Positions 16,947 through 25,789 of a stretch of 64,000 bases of DNA are shown in pieces. This stretch comes from CSBr16-57R1 sp041163265. GTDB taxonomy: Bacteria > Actinomycetota > Nitriliruptoria > Nitriliruptorales > Nitriliruptoraceae. The notes below the pieces were generated by a model. The model saw nothing but the letters and a program-made list of their open reading frames with translations. It was not told the DNA's origin and made no database searches. The stretch is taken from positions 1 through 64,000 of the forward strand of contig JBEARL010000001.1 of assembly GCA_041163265.1 (NCBI GenBank). Direction: 5' to 3'. Every line of letters begins with the position of its first letter. Position 1 is the stretch's first letter. The position numbers and the translations under genes were made by a program.

Positions 16947-16952
16947 ATGCTA
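16947..16952 (-). promoter_or_regulatory. Putative leaderless promoter -10 of lacI-type gene 1
   Basis: TAGCAT on the minus strand followed by six bases and then ATG (16940). This spacing places transcription initiation at the start codon, the pattern of leaderless actinobacterial genes. No Shine-Dalgarno sequence and no clear -35 are visible. Confidence 0.5.
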
Positions 16953-16995
16953 GGCGCGTGCGGTGGTGGCGGCTGGGTATTCCCGCCGCACCGGG

Positions 16996-18060
16996 TCAGG
17001 CCAGCCTGGCGGCCATCCAGTCGGCGGTCTGGTTCCGGTAGCGGTACGCCCGGTTGTTCGCGACGTGGTTGCCGTCCTCGATCATGAGCAGCCGGACCTC
17101 GCCGCCGGCCTCGGCCGCCAGCCGCTCGGCCCCGGCCGGCGGGACGAGGCGGTCCTGCCCGCCCATCACGATGAACAGCGGGCATCGGATGTTCCCGGCG
17201 ACGCCGGCCAGCGTCAGGCTCCGGCCGTGCTCCAGTGCCTCCTCCTGCGAGGTGGCGCCGCTCCGGTGCGTGAACGCCTGTCGGGTCAGCTCGGGCAGGC
17301 CGTCCCAGCCCGCGGCCCAGTCGTAGGGACCGGCGAGCGCGATGCAGGCCCGGGCACGGGGCTCGAACGCGGCGGCCCGGGGTGCGTAGTAGCCGCCGAG
17401 GCTCACTCCCCACAGCCCGATGCGGTCGGGGTCGAGGTCGTCCCGGGTCTGGAGGTGGTCGATGACCGCCGCCACCGGGACCTCGTAGTCGCCGCGGATG
17501 GTGAGGTCGTACTCGGCCTCGCCCTGGCCGGGGCCGTCGAAGGCGAAGGTCGCGAGCCCGCGTGCGAGGAACAGCTCCTCGTACGCGTGCATCTCCTCCT
17601 TCGCCGAGTCGAGCCCCATGATCATGACGACGACCGGAGGGCGGGTGCTGCCCCGAGGACGGCGGAGGTTCCCGACCATCCGGCTGCCGTCGAACGGGAT
17701 CTCGACACGCTCTCCGACGTGGTCCAGGTGGGGGAGCGCGTCGTTCCTGCAGGCGACGGCCCGCAGGTGTGCCGCGCGCATCTCGTCCGGGTGCTGGACG
17801 AAGAGGAACTTCCCGAAGTGGTAGCAGACGCCAGCGGTGGTGAGGTGGTCGGCGGCGCTGCGTGTCCGCCCCTCGGCCAGGGCCTCGCGTCCGATCGCCT
17901 CGTGCACGGCGGCACGCTCGGCCCACCGGGCGCACCAGTCGTCCCACGAGTCGACCGCGGCGGTCACCTCCTGGAAGTCGGTGAGCGGGACGCCGTTCGC
18001 TACGAAGCGCGGTGCCCAGTGCGAGATCGCCGCGGTGACGCGCGGGTCGGTGGTTGCCAC
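16996..18060 (-). CDS. Alpha/beta hydrolase, DHPON-hydrolase-like (paralog A)
   Basis: 354 residues, resembling 2,6-dihydroxypseudooxynicotine hydrolase, a C-C bond hydrolase of the nicotine pathway. An N-terminal helical cap (HWAPRFVANGVPLTDF, WDDWCARW) precedes the alpha/beta core. The nucleophile Ser is in GVSLGG, the acid probably the Asp of GGQDRLVP, and the His is in DGNHVANN. The oxyanion/lid motif DGPGQGEAEYD is shared with the three other paralogs in the window. The ATG at 18060 lies downstream of the aldo/keto reductase gene on the same strand with a 19-base gap. The true substrate is unknown. Confidence 0.85.
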   Translation of the reverse strand: MATTDPRVTAAISHWAPRFVANGVPLTDFQEVTAAVDSWDDWCARWAERAAVHEAIGREALAEGRTRSAADHLTTAGVCYHFGKFLFVQHPDEMRAAHLRAVACRNDALPHLDHVGERVEIPFDGSRMVGNLRRPRGSTRPPVVVMIMGLDSAKEEMHAYEELFLARGLATFAFDGPGQGEAEYDLTIRGDYEVPVAAVIDHLQTRDDLDPDRIGLWGVSLGGYYAPRAAAFEPRARACIALAGPYDWAAGWDGLPELTRQAFTHRSGATSQEEALEHGRSLTLAGVAGNIRCPLFIVMGGQDRLVPPAGAERLAAEAGGEVRLLMIEDGNHVANNRAYRYRNQTADWMAARLA

Positions 18061-18079
18061 GTCCAGGTCCTCCGGTCGG

Positions 18080-19057
18080 TCAGCGGTCGATCAGCTTCAT
18101 CATGCCGGGCCCGTACCGCTCGCCGGCGACCCCCACACCGAGGAGGGCGTCGAGCTCGGCGAGGTCGTCCGCGGTCAGCACGACGTCGAGCGCACCGAGG
18201 TTCGTCTCGAGGTTCGCGCGCCTGGTGGTGCCCGGGATCGGGACGACGTCCGGTCCCTGGGCCAGCACCCAGGCGAGCGCGACTTGCGCCGGGGCGGCGT
18301 CGTGCCGCGTCGCGACCCGCGCCACCACCTCGACCAGCGCGAGGTTCCGGGCGAGGTTGTCGGGGGCGAACCGGGGGTTGTTGCGGCGGGTGTCCTTCTC
18401 GTCGAGCACCTCGACGTCGCGGATCGCACCGGTCAGGAACCCGCGCCCGAGCGGGCTGTACGCGACCAGCGTGACACCCAGTTCGCGCGCGACCGGCAGC
18501 ACGTCGGACTCGACCTCCCGGGTCCAGAGCGAGTACTCGCTCTGGAGCGCCGCGATCGGATGGACCGCGTGGGCGCGTCGCAGCGTGTCCGCTCCGACCT
18601 CGGAGAGGCCGAGGTGGCGGACCTTCCCGGCCGCGACCAGCTCGGCCATCGCGCCGACGGTCTCCTCGATGGGGACGTCGCGGTCGAGGCGGTGCAGGTA
18701 GTACAGGTCGATGACGTCGGTCCCGAGGCGCGCCAGCGAGGCGTCGCAGGCCTGCCGGACGTACGCGGGGGAGCCGTCGATGTGGCGGGTCCCGTCGTCG
18801 TGCCGGACCTGGCCGAACTTGGTCGCGAGCACGAGACGGTCACGCGCGTCGCGGATCCAGCCGCCGACCATCGTCTCGTTCGTGAACGGGCCGTAGCTGT
18901 CGGCCGTGTCGATGAGCGTGATGCCCGCCTCGATCGCCCGCCGGACCGTCCGCTCGACCTCGTCGAGGTCGGGTCGTCCGTAGGCGGTGATCCCGAAGCA
19001 GCCGTAGCCGATGGCGCTGACCAGCGGTCCGTCCGAGCCGAGGCGTCTCGACTCCAT
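18080..19057 (-). CDS. Aldo/keto reductase
   Basis: NADPH-dependent oxidoreductase with a (beta/alpha)8 barrel, about 325 residues. The catalytic tetrad is visible: Asp and Tyr in IDTADSYG, Lys in LATKFGQ, His in LYYLHRLDR. The C-terminal cofactor site VVPIPGTTRRANLETNL is typical of YajO/IolS-like members. I chose the ATG at 19057, with GGGAG a few bases upstream; the longer frame runs into the divergent promoter. It heads a two-gene operon with paralog A hydrolase. A LacI-type operator with a perfect CAATCGATTG core lies upstream, in the gap shared with the OsmC operon. Confidence 0.9.
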   Translation of the reverse strand: MESRRLGSDGPLVSAIGYGCFGITAYGRPDLDEVERTVRRAIEAGITLIDTADSYGPFTNETMVGGWIRDARDRLVLATKFGQVRHDDGTRHIDGSPAYVRQACDASLARLGTDVIDLYYLHRLDRDVPIEETVGAMAELVAAGKVRHLGLSEVGADTLRRAHAVHPIAALQSEYSLWTREVESDVLPVARELGVTLVAYSPLGRGFLTGAIRDVEVLDEKDTRRNNPRFAPDNLARNLALVEVVARVATRHDAAPAQVALAWVLAQGPDVVPIPGTTRRANLETNLGALDVVLTADDLAELDALLGVGVAGERYGPGMMKLIDR

Positions 19058-19116
19058 GCGTCTCCCACCCGCCGAACGACCCCCCGGTCGTCGGCTGCCG
19101 GCCCGGAGCGTAGTCC

Positions 19117-19128
19117 ACAATCGATTGC
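19117..19128. promoter_or_regulatory. LacI-type operator (site 3)
   Basis: ACAATCGATTGC, with a perfect 10-bp palindrome CAATCGATTG at 19118-19127; identical to the site at 45179-45190. It lies in the divergent gap between the aldo/keto reductase and OsmC genes. TATGCT at 19144-19149 is a plausible plus-strand -10. Both operons may be controlled. Confidence 0.7.
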
Positions 19129-19190
19129 CGGACCCCCACCAACTATGCTCGGGGCGCGCCAGGAGGCGCACGGGACCGGGGGGTTCGAGC

Positions 19191-19700
19191 ATGGCGGGCC
19201 GGGTCGTCGAGGAGCAGGATCCCACCGCGTCCGTCGTCCGTCGACGGCGCATCACCGCGCGCAACGGTGCGACCATGCGGACCGACGTCGAGGTCGTCGC
19301 GGACGCGTTGGTCGAGGCGCACCGTCTCACGACCGACGAACCCGTGGGCGGTGGAGGCACGGGTGCCGGGCCGACCCCGCTGACGACCGTCCTCGCCGCC
19401 CTCTGCGGCTGCGAGTCCGTGACCTTCAACCGCACGGCCGCCGAGATGGGGCTCGCGTACAGCGGGATCGAGTACGTCGCCGACTACACGATCGACATCC
19501 GGGGACGCAACGGCGACCGCTCTGTCCGCCCGCACTTCCAGACCGTGCGCATGGAGGCTGTCGTGACCACCGCGGCGTCCGCGGACGAACTCGCCGCCGT
19601 CGTCGCCGAGACCGAGGCCCGGTGCCCGGTCTTCAACCTGCTGAGCGACGCCGGCGTGAAGGTCGAGACCGTCTGGATCCGGAGGGATCCGACGGCATGA
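19191..19700 (+). CDS. OsmC-family protein
   Basis: 169 residues, OsmC/Ohr-like fold. The two redox Cys typical of the family appear as LCGCESVTFNR and ARCPVFNLLSDAG, so a thiol peroxidase role is possible. A further Cys sits two residues before the first. The ATG at 19191 follows a G-rich stretch; the longer frame upstream overlaps the divergent promoter and is unlikely. Its stop overlaps the start of the molybdenum hydroxylase gene (ATGA). An OsmC protein translationally coupled to a molybdenum hydroxylase suggests a role in detoxifying peroxide or reactive products, or in sulfur handling; this is inference. Confidence 0.85.
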   Translation: MAGRVVEEQDPTASVVRRRRITARNGATMRTDVEVVADALVEAHRLTTDEPVGGGGTGAGPTPLTTVLAALCGCESVTFNRTAAEMGLAYSGIEYVADYTIDIRGRNGDRSVRPHFQTVRMEAVVTTAASADELAAVVAETEARCPVFNLLSDAGVKVETVWIRRDPTA

Positions 19701-22354
19701 GCGACGCCGGCACCCGCCTCGAGGTCAACGGTGCGCCAGCGACGCTGACGGGTGACCCGGGTGATCCGCTCCTGTTCGCGCTCCGCGAGCAGCTCGGGCT
19801 GCGTGGCGTCAGGCCCGGCTGCACGGTCGGGGAGTGCGGGTCCTGCACGGTGCTCGTCGACGGGGCGGCGGTCGCGTCGTGCCAGACCACGGTCGGCGAC
19901 GTCCGCGACCGCGCGGTGACCACCCCCGAGGGGTTGGCCGGTCCCGACGGCGACCATCCGGTCCGCGCCGCGTTCCTCGCGCTCGAGGCCGCCCAGTGCG
20001 GGTACTGCATCGACGGCATCATGATGCGCGTCGCCGCCATCGCCGCACGTCCCGACCGACCCGCGGACCTCCGTGCGCTGGCCGCCGAGCTCGATCCGCA
20101 GCTCTGCCGCTGCGGCACGCACGCACGGATCCTCGAGGCGGCGGCCCGGGTCGTGCTCGGTGCTGATGCGCCTGCTCCGAGCACCTGCGAACTGCGCCGC
20201 TGCGATGCCTGCGGGGACGCGGCCCCATCCGACGGTCCGCCGCCGCTCGTCCGCGACGCCGGTGACGTCGGGGACTGGCTCCGCATCGCGTCCGACGGTC
20301 GGGTCGAGGTCCTGACGGGCCGCTCGGAGATCGGGCAGGCCGTCCACACCGCCCTGCGCCAGGTCGTCGCCGCCCACCTCGGTCTCGCGCCGGACCTGGT
20401 CCGCGTCATCGCCCCGTCGACGGACATCAGCCGGGACGAGGGGTTCACGGCCGGCAGCCGCTCGGTCATGGAGGGCGGCGAGGCGGTCGCGATGGCGGCC
20501 GTCGGACTGCGTCGGCTCGTGCTGGCCCGGGCCGCCGAGCGCTCGGGGCACCCGCTCGAGGCCCTGCACCTCACCTCCGACGGCACGGTCGTCGGGCCGA
20601 GCGGCCCCGTGGGTGACCTGTTCGCGCCCGGCGACCAGCCGCTCGTCGGTGCCATCCTCGCGTCCGATCGGCCCGACTGGACGCTTGCCGGGCTGGGTGC
20701 ACCTGAACGACGGGCGGACCTCGCGGCGAAGCTGGGTGGACCCGCGTACGTGCACGACCTGGACCTGCCAGGGACGCTGCACGCCCGGTTGGTGCTGCCA
20801 CCGAGTCCGGCGGCGACCCTGGTCGCGACCGACACGGCCGCGATCCGCGCCATGGAGGGGGTCGTCGCCGTCGTGGAGGACGGGCGTCTGCTCGCGGTCA
20901 TCGCCGAGCGCGAGGCGGTCGCGGTCCGGGCGGCAGCGGCCCTCGAGGCGCGCACCACGTGGGACGACCCGGGGCTGGGGCTGACCGACACGGTCCTCGC
21001 GACGATGCGGGCTCAGCCGTCCCGGCCGCATGTCGCACGGCAGGACGACGGTGTCGACGCGGCGCTCGCCGCGGGCCGGCGCATCGATGCCACCTACACG
21101 AAGCCGTACCAGTCCCACGGGTCGATGTCGCCGTCCGCGGCGGTCGCATGGCTGCGTGACGGTGCGATGGAGGTCTGGTCGCACACGCAGGGGGTGTTCC
21201 AGCTGCGCAAGGAGCTGGCGACGCTGCTCGGTGGCGCGGTCGACACCGTCGCGGTCCATCACCGCGACGGTCCCGGTTCCTACGGTCAGAACGCGGCCGA
21301 CGACGCGGCGGCGTTCGCCGCGGTGCTGGCGCTGACCGTCCCGGGTCGGCCGGTCCGGCTGCACCTCGGGGTGACCGACGAGTTCCACTGGGAGCCGTAC
21401 GGGTCGGCGATGGCCGCCGACCTCTCGGCGGCGCTCGACAGCGATGGGCGCGTCGTCGCGTGGCGTCACCGCACCCTGACCGACGGCCACATGAACCGGC
21501 CCTCGGGGCAGGGCGACCGCACCGCCGTGGCCTGGCTGCGGGCCGGCGGGCCGACCCCGCCGGTCCCGGCGGTGACCGAGGGCGGTGCCCGCAACATCCT
21601 GCCGATCTACGCGGTGCCGCTGGTCGAGGGCATCGCGGAGCACACTCCCGGTCCGCTTCGGAGCGGCTCGCTGCGGTCGCTGGGGTCGTTCCACAACGTC
21701 TTCGCCCAGGAGTCCTTCATGGACGAGCTGGCCGAGGCGGCCGGGCAGGATCCGGTGGCGTTCCGGCTCGCGCACCTTGACGACCCGCGGGCACGGGCCG
21801 TGCTCGAGGCGGCGGTCGAGGCCGCCGGATGGACGCCGCACGTCGGCCCGAGCGGCCGCGGACAGGGCGTCGCGCTCAGCCGCTACCACGACACGATGGG
21901 GTACGCGGCCGTGGTCGCCGAGGTCGAGGTCGACGTCGACGCCGACGTGCTGGCGGTGCGGCGCCTCGTGATCGCCTCGGACCTCGGCACGGTCGTCAGC
22001 CCCGAAGGGGCCCGCCAGCAGCTCGAGGGCGGGGCGCTCCAGGGCGTCAGCCGCGCTCTGCACGAGGAGCTGCGCGTCGATCGTCGCGGGGTCCGTACCG
22101 ACAGCTGGGAGACCTACCCGGTGCTGCGCTTCTCGGACGTCCCGCGCATCGAGCTGATCCTTCTGGACCGGCCCGGCGACCGGCCGCTCGGGGCCGGCGA
22201 GGTCACGACCCCGCCGACGCCGGCGGCCATCGCCAACGCGCTGGACGACGCGACCGGCATCCGCCTGCGTGACCTGCCGCTGACGACGTCGGCGCTCCGC
22301 GACCGGGTGCTCGGGATGGACGAGGCCGAGCTCGGCCGCGTCCTCCTCGGCTGA
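19697..22354 (+). CDS. Molybdenum hydroxylase, fused iron-sulfur and molybdopterin domains, no FAD domain
   Basis: Xanthine-oxidase-family protein of about 885 residues. Residues 1-155 are an IorA/NicA-type domain with a plant-type [2Fe-2S] site (Cys42, 47, 50, 62) and a second site (Cys101, 104, 137, 139). A linker with extra Cys at 164, 169 and 172 follows, then a molybdopterin domain of the IorB/NicB type with ARQQLEGGALQG and the catalytic Glu in GAGEVTTPPTP near the C-terminus. There is no FAD domain, so electrons must leave to another carrier. Related enzymes hydroxylate N-heteroaromatics or oxidise aldehydes. Small and large subunits are usually separate genes. Start ATG 19697 overlaps the OsmC stop; the reading frame continuing far upstream is spurious. 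Confidence 0.9.
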   Translation: MSDAGTRLEVNGAPATLTGDPGDPLLFALREQLGLRGVRPGCTVGECGSCTVLVDGAAVASCQTTVGDVRDRAVTTPEGLAGPDGDHPVRAAFLALEAAQCGYCIDGIMMRVAAIAARPDRPADLRALAAELDPQLCRCGTHARILEAAARVVLGADAPAPSTCELRRCDACGDAAPSDGPPPLVRDAGDVGDWLRIASDGRVEVLTGRSEIGQAVHTALRQVVAAHLGLAPDLVRVIAPSTDISRDEGFTAGSRSVMEGGEAVAMAAVGLRRLVLARAAERSGHPLEALHLTSDGTVVGPSGPVGDLFAPGDQPLVGAILASDRPDWTLAGLGAPERRADLAAKLGGPAYVHDLDLPGTLHARLVLPPSPAATLVATDTAAIRAMEGVVAVVEDGRLLAVIAEREAVAVRAAAALEARTTWDDPGLGLTDTVLATMRAQPSRPHVARQDDGVDAALAAGRRIDATYTKPYQSHGSMSPSAAVAWLRDGAMEVWSHTQGVFQLRKELATLLGGAVDTVAVHHRDGPGSYGQNAADDAAAFAAVLALTVPGRPVRLHLGVTDEFHWEPYGSAMAADLSAALDSDGRVVAWRHRTLTDGHMNRPSGQGDRTAVAWLRAGGPTPPVPAVTEGGARNILPIYAVPLVEGIAEHTPGPLRSGSLRSLGSFHNVFAQESFMDELAEAAGQDPVAFRLAHLDDPRARAVLEAAVEAAGWTPHVGPSGRGQGVALSRYHDTMGYAAVVAEVEVDVDADVLAVRRLVIASDLGTVVSPEGARQQLEGGALQGVSRALHEELRVDRRGVRTDSWETYPVLRFSDVPRIELILLDRPGDRPLGAGEVTTPPTPAAIANALDDATGIRLRDLPLTTSALRDRVLGMDEAELGRVLLG

Positions 22355-22359
22355 CGCCG

Positions 22360-23124
22360 ATGGAGTCGCTGCCGGACCTCGGCGAGCTGGCGCTGATCCT
22401 GGCGGCCATCGCGGTCGGGTCGTTCGTGAAGGGCGTGACGGGGAGCGGCCTGCCGCAGATCGCCGTCCCCGTCATCGCCGTGTTCCTGGGAGTGGAGCGC
22501 GCCGTCGTGATCATGGCGATCCCGGGCATCGTCACGAACACCATGATGATGTGGCAGCACCGGGCGTCGGTCCGGGAGACGCGCGATCTCCCGGTGCTGG
22601 TCGGGTTCGGGATGGTCGGATCCGTGCTCGGGACGATCGGGCTCGCGAGGCTCGACCCGGCCATCCTGTCGCTGACGCTCGCTGGCGTCGGTGCGCTGTA
22701 CGTGACCCTGTTCCTGAGCCGGTTCGAGGTGCGCCTGTCGCCGCGGGTGACGCGGTACGCCTCGCCGCCTGTCGGCCTCGCCGCCGGGATGCTGCAGGGC
22801 TCGACGGGGATCTCGGGGCCGCTCCTCAACACGTACCTGCACGCGTTCCGGATCGGGCGGTCGCCGTTCATCCTCTCCATCGTGACGCTGTTCAACCTGC
22901 TCGCCCTCGCACAGGTCGCGGCGCTCGTCCAGCTGGACCTGTTCACCCCGAACCGGCTGGTCGAGAGCGCGCTCGCGCTGGTGCCCATGCTGGTCTTCCT
23001 GCCCATCGGGGCGCGCTTCTCCGCACGGCTGAGCCAGCAGCGCTTCGACCGCTACCTGATCACGCTCGTCTCCATCTCGGCCCTGCTGCTCGCCTGGGAG
23101 GGCGTGACGGGCCTGCTCGGCTGA
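22360..23124 (+). CDS. TauE/SafE-family membrane transporter
   Basis: Integral membrane protein of 254 residues with about eight hydrophobic segments in two repeats, opening with ELALILAAIAVGSFVKGVTG and the conserved GSGLPQIAVP motif. Family members export sulfite, sulfoacetate or related anions during organosulfonate degradation; others transport unknown anions. It starts five bases after the molybdenum hydroxylase gene and belongs to the same operon, with a CrtI-like oxidoreductase following 27 bases later. Its presence is one of several hints of sulfonate metabolism in the window. Confidence 0.85.
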   Translation: MESLPDLGELALILAAIAVGSFVKGVTGSGLPQIAVPVIAVFLGVERAVVIMAIPGIVTNTMMMWQHRASVRETRDLPVLVGFGMVGSVLGTIGLARLDPAILSLTLAGVGALYVTLFLSRFEVRLSPRVTRYASPPVGLAAGMLQGSTGISGPLLNTYLHAFRIGRSPFILSIVTLFNLLALAQVAALVQLDLFTPNRLVESALALVPMLVFLPIGARFSARLSQQRFDRYLITLVSISALLLAWEGVTGLLG

Positions 23125-23151
23125 ACGGCTACGGGACCACGGGGGGGACCC

Positions 23152-24741
23152 ATGCAGGCAGGGGAGCGCACCACCACGGCCGACGTCGTCGTCGCGGGTG
23201 CCGGCCACAACGGGCTGATCGCGGCCGCCTACCTGGCCCGTGCCGGGCGGCGCGTCGTCGTGCTGGACGCCCGTGACGTCCCGGGCGGCGGTGCGGCCAG
23301 CGAGGAGCTGCTGGTCCCGGGGTTCCGGGTCGACAGCTGCTCGACGGGCCACACGCTGATCCTCGACCATCCCGTGATCGCGGCCGACGAGCTGGGTCTC
23401 GTCGGCCGGCACGGGCTCGAGTACCTGCATCCCGACCCGGTGGCGGCCGTCGTGTTCCCCGACGGGGAGCATCTCCTGATGCACCTCGACCCGGCCGGGA
23501 CCGAGCGCGAGCTGGCCCGGTTCTCGCGCGCCGACGCCCACGCGTTCCGGCGGCTCCTCGAGGAGTGGGCCGCGGTCGCGCCGGCGTTCCGGGCCGCGAG
23601 CCAGACCCCCATCGGGATGGGGCCGGGCCTGGACGAGCTGCTCGCCGGATGCCCCGGAGGTGACATCTGGCGGCGACGCCGGCAGCTCAGCGCCTGGGAC
23701 GTCGTGAACCGCGAGTACGAGAGCCGCCACGTCCGGGCCTTCATGCTCTGGATGGCGTTCCAGACCTACGTGTCGGTCGACCTCCCGGGGTCGGGTGCCC
23801 TCGCGGTGTCGGTTCTGGCCGGCCGGCAGCGCAGCAGCTGGGCCATCCCGCGCGGGGGCAGCGGTCGCCTGACCGAGACGCTCGTCGCCGAGGTCGAGCG
23901 CCTCGGCGGGACCGTCCTGTGCGGGCGTCGCGTCGCACGGCTGCTCATCGACGGTGATCGCTGCGTCGGCGTCGAGACGACCGAGGGCGAGCGGTTCCTC
24001 GGCACCGACGCCGTCGTGTCGTCGATCCACGTCAAGCACCTGCTCGACATGGCCCCGCGCGAGGTCTGGCCCGAGTCGTTCTCGTACGGGGTCGAGACGT
24101 TCGACACGGGTCTTCCGATGTTCGCCGTGCACCTCGCGACCGACGCCCGGCCGCGCCTGCGCGGCGTGCCGGACCCCGGGATGGCCGTGTCGTCGGGGGT
24201 CGTGCGCTGGCCGGAGGACCTCGTCGCCGGCCTCCGGCGGGCGCGCGATCGGGCGCCGCAGCAGGAGCTGCCCTGGATCCTCATCGCGACGCCGACGCTC
24301 ACCGACCCGAGCCGGGCACCTGAGGGACACCACACGGTCAAGCTGCTGACCGTGGTGTCGCCGACGCCGCCCGAGGGGTTCCCGGACTGGGACGCGGCGC
24401 GTGAGACGGTCGCGGCCGGGTTCATCGATCTGGCTCGGCGTCACGTGGAGGGACTCGAGGCCGAGCGCATCCTCGGCGTCCTCGCGAAGAGCCCGCTCGA
24501 CCTCGAGCGCGCGAACCCCCACATGATCGGCGGGGCGCCCCACGGTGGCGACCGGGGGGTGGCGTTCAGCGGACCGCTGCGGCCGGCGCCCGGGTGGGCG
24601 CAGCACCGGATGCCGCTGCGCGGGCTCTACCAGACGGGTGGGACCACCCATCCGGGCGGCTCGATCACGGGTGCGCCCGGCCACAACGCCGCGCGGGTGC
24701 TGCTTGCCGATCTCGGCCTGGACATCGGCGTGCCGGCGTGA
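23152..24741 (+). CDS. CrtI/PYROXD2-like FAD-dependent oxidoreductase (paralog 1)
   Basis: 529 residues, related to phytoene-desaturase-like and PYROXD2 flavoproteins. The N-terminal dinucleotide-binding motif VVVAGAGHNGLIAAAYLARA is clear, and the C-terminal FAD segment (GLYQTGGTTHPGGSITG) is conserved. No carotenoid gene is nearby, so a carotenoid role is unlikely; a small-molecule oxidase or dehydrogenase is more likely. It is co-directional with the TauE gene and overlaps the EamA gene start by four bases (GTGA). A close paralog lies at 33.1-34.7 kb and shares IHVKHLLDMAPR and the same C-terminal block. Confidence 0.88.
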   Translation: MQAGERTTTADVVVAGAGHNGLIAAAYLARAGRRVVVLDARDVPGGGAASEELLVPGFRVDSCSTGHTLILDHPVIAADELGLVGRHGLEYLHPDPVAAVVFPDGEHLLMHLDPAGTERELARFSRADAHAFRRLLEEWAAVAPAFRAASQTPIGMGPGLDELLAGCPGGDIWRRRRQLSAWDVVNREYESRHVRAFMLWMAFQTYVSVDLPGSGALAVSVLAGRQRSSWAIPRGGSGRLTETLVAEVERLGGTVLCGRRVARLLIDGDRCVGVETTEGERFLGTDAVVSSIHVKHLLDMAPREVWPESFSYGVETFDTGLPMFAVHLATDARPRLRGVPDPGMAVSSGVVRWPEDLVAGLRRARDRAPQQELPWILIATPTLTDPSRAPEGHHTVKLLTVVSPTPPEGFPDWDAARETVAAGFIDLARRHVEGLEAERILGVLAKSPLDLERANPHMIGGAPHGGDRGVAFSGPLRPAPGWAQHRMPLRGLYQTGGTTHPGGSITGAPGHNAARVLLADLGLDIGVPA

Positions 24742-25667
24742 ACGTCGGCGGCATCCTCGCGGCGCTCGGCGCCGCGACCGCGTTCTCGCTCTTCCAGGTC
24801 GCGAACGGCCGAGCGCTGACCCGCCTCGACGTGGCCAGGGGGACCCGCTGGCTGCTGCTGACGGGGGCGGTCGTCCTCGGTCTCGGCACCGTCGCGACCG
24901 AGGGGCTGGCCCCCTGGCGCTCGGCGCCCCCGCTGGCGCTGGCGGCCGCGGCCGGTGCTGGACTCCTGCACTTCCTTCTGGGTTGGACGCTGCTCGGGAC
25001 GGCTCAGCAGCGCATCGGTGTCGCCCGGACCGGGGCGCTCGTCGGGGCCGTCCCGCTGTTCGGGGCGCTCCTGGCGTGGGCGACGCTCGGCGAGGCGCTC
25101 ACCGCCGTCCAGCTGGTCGGGCTCCTGGCGGTCGTGGCCGGTGTCGGCATCATCGCGACCGGTCGTGCGAGCGGCGATGCGCCGGACGCAGGACGGACCG
25201 CCGGGACCTTGGCGGCCCTCGGGACGGCACTCTGCTGGGCGACCTCCCCGGTGCTCATCCGCATCGCGCTCGAGGGGGTCGGTTCGCCCGCCGCGGCGGC
25301 GACGATCGGACTGCTGGCGGGTGCGCTCGTCAGCATGGCTCGCGGCGCGCTCCTCGGTGCCATCGCCCGTCCCGCCGGGACAGGGGCAGAGGTGCCCGGT
25401 GCCGTGGTCACGCCCCGAGGTCGGGGCCCGATCGGTCTGGTCGTCCTCGCCGGGGTGCTCGTGGCGTCGGCACTCTGGTGCCAGTGGACGGCGCTGGATC
25501 TGCTCCCCGTCGCCCCGGTCCTGGTCCTCCTCCAGCTGACGCCCGTGCTCGTCCCGCTGCTGGCGCGCCTGTCGCCGACCGGGCCGGCCGGTCCCGCACT
25601 CGCACGACTGCTGCCCGGACTGGTCGCCGTCGTGGGCGGGTCCACGACGGTGATCCTGGCGGGGTGA
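24738..25667 (+). CDS. EamA/DMT-superfamily transporter
   Basis: About 309 residues with ten predicted hydrophobic helices in two EamA repeats (for example VARTGALVGAVPLFGALLAW in the first and VLVLLQLTPVLVPLLARLSP in the second). Such proteins move metabolites or amino acids across the inner membrane, often as exporters. It is the last gene of the OsmC operon; the GTG start overlaps the preceding stop. A hairpin/operator-like palindrome follows 47 bases after its stop. Substrate is unknown. Confidence 0.88.
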   Translation: MNVGGILAALGAATAFSLFQVANGRALTRLDVARGTRWLLLTGAVVLGLGTVATEGLAPWRSAPPLALAAAAGAGLLHFLLGWTLLGTAQQRIGVARTGALVGAVPLFGALLAWATLGEALTAVQLVGLLAVVAGVGIIATGRASGDAPDAGRTAGTLAALGTALCWATSPVLIRIALEGVGSPAAAATIGLLAGALVSMARGALLGAIARPAGTGAEVPGAVVTPRGRGPIGLVVLAGVLVASALWCQWTALDLLPVAPVLVLLQLTPVLVPLLARLSPTGPAGPALARLLPGLVAVVGGSTTVILAG

Positions 25668-25714
25668 CCAGCAGGCGCCTGCCCGCCGACCGGCGACCCA
25701 GGACCGCGCAGCGT

Positions 25715-25734
25715 CGCCGCAAACCTTTGCGGCG
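25715..25734. promoter_or_regulatory. LacI-type operator-like palindrome (site 4) or terminator stem
   Basis: Arms of nine perfect pairs flank a central CC; the inner 12 bases (25719-25730) read GCAAACCTTTGC, like the recurrent operator but with CC rather than CG in the centre. Its centre is 77 bp upstream of the next operator. It could also act as a terminator stem after the EamA gene, although the two-base centre leaves no proper loop. Confidence 0.5.
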
Positions 25735-25789
25735 CTGCAGCCGACGGGGGACGCCATCCCGGGCCAGATGAGCGAACTGTGGCCGTGGC

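Noticed and set aside
17837..19696. An open frame continuing 620 codons upstream of the molybdenum hydroxylase start
   Set aside because: It runs antisense to the hydrolase A and aldo/keto reductase genes and across the OsmC gene. The iron-sulfur domain begins naturally at the ATG 19697 that overlaps the OsmC stop. Long chance frames are common at this GC content.
23152..24741. Carotenoid biosynthesis
   Set aside because: CrtI-like proteins are present, but no phytoene synthase, cyclase or prenyl synthase gene lies in the window.
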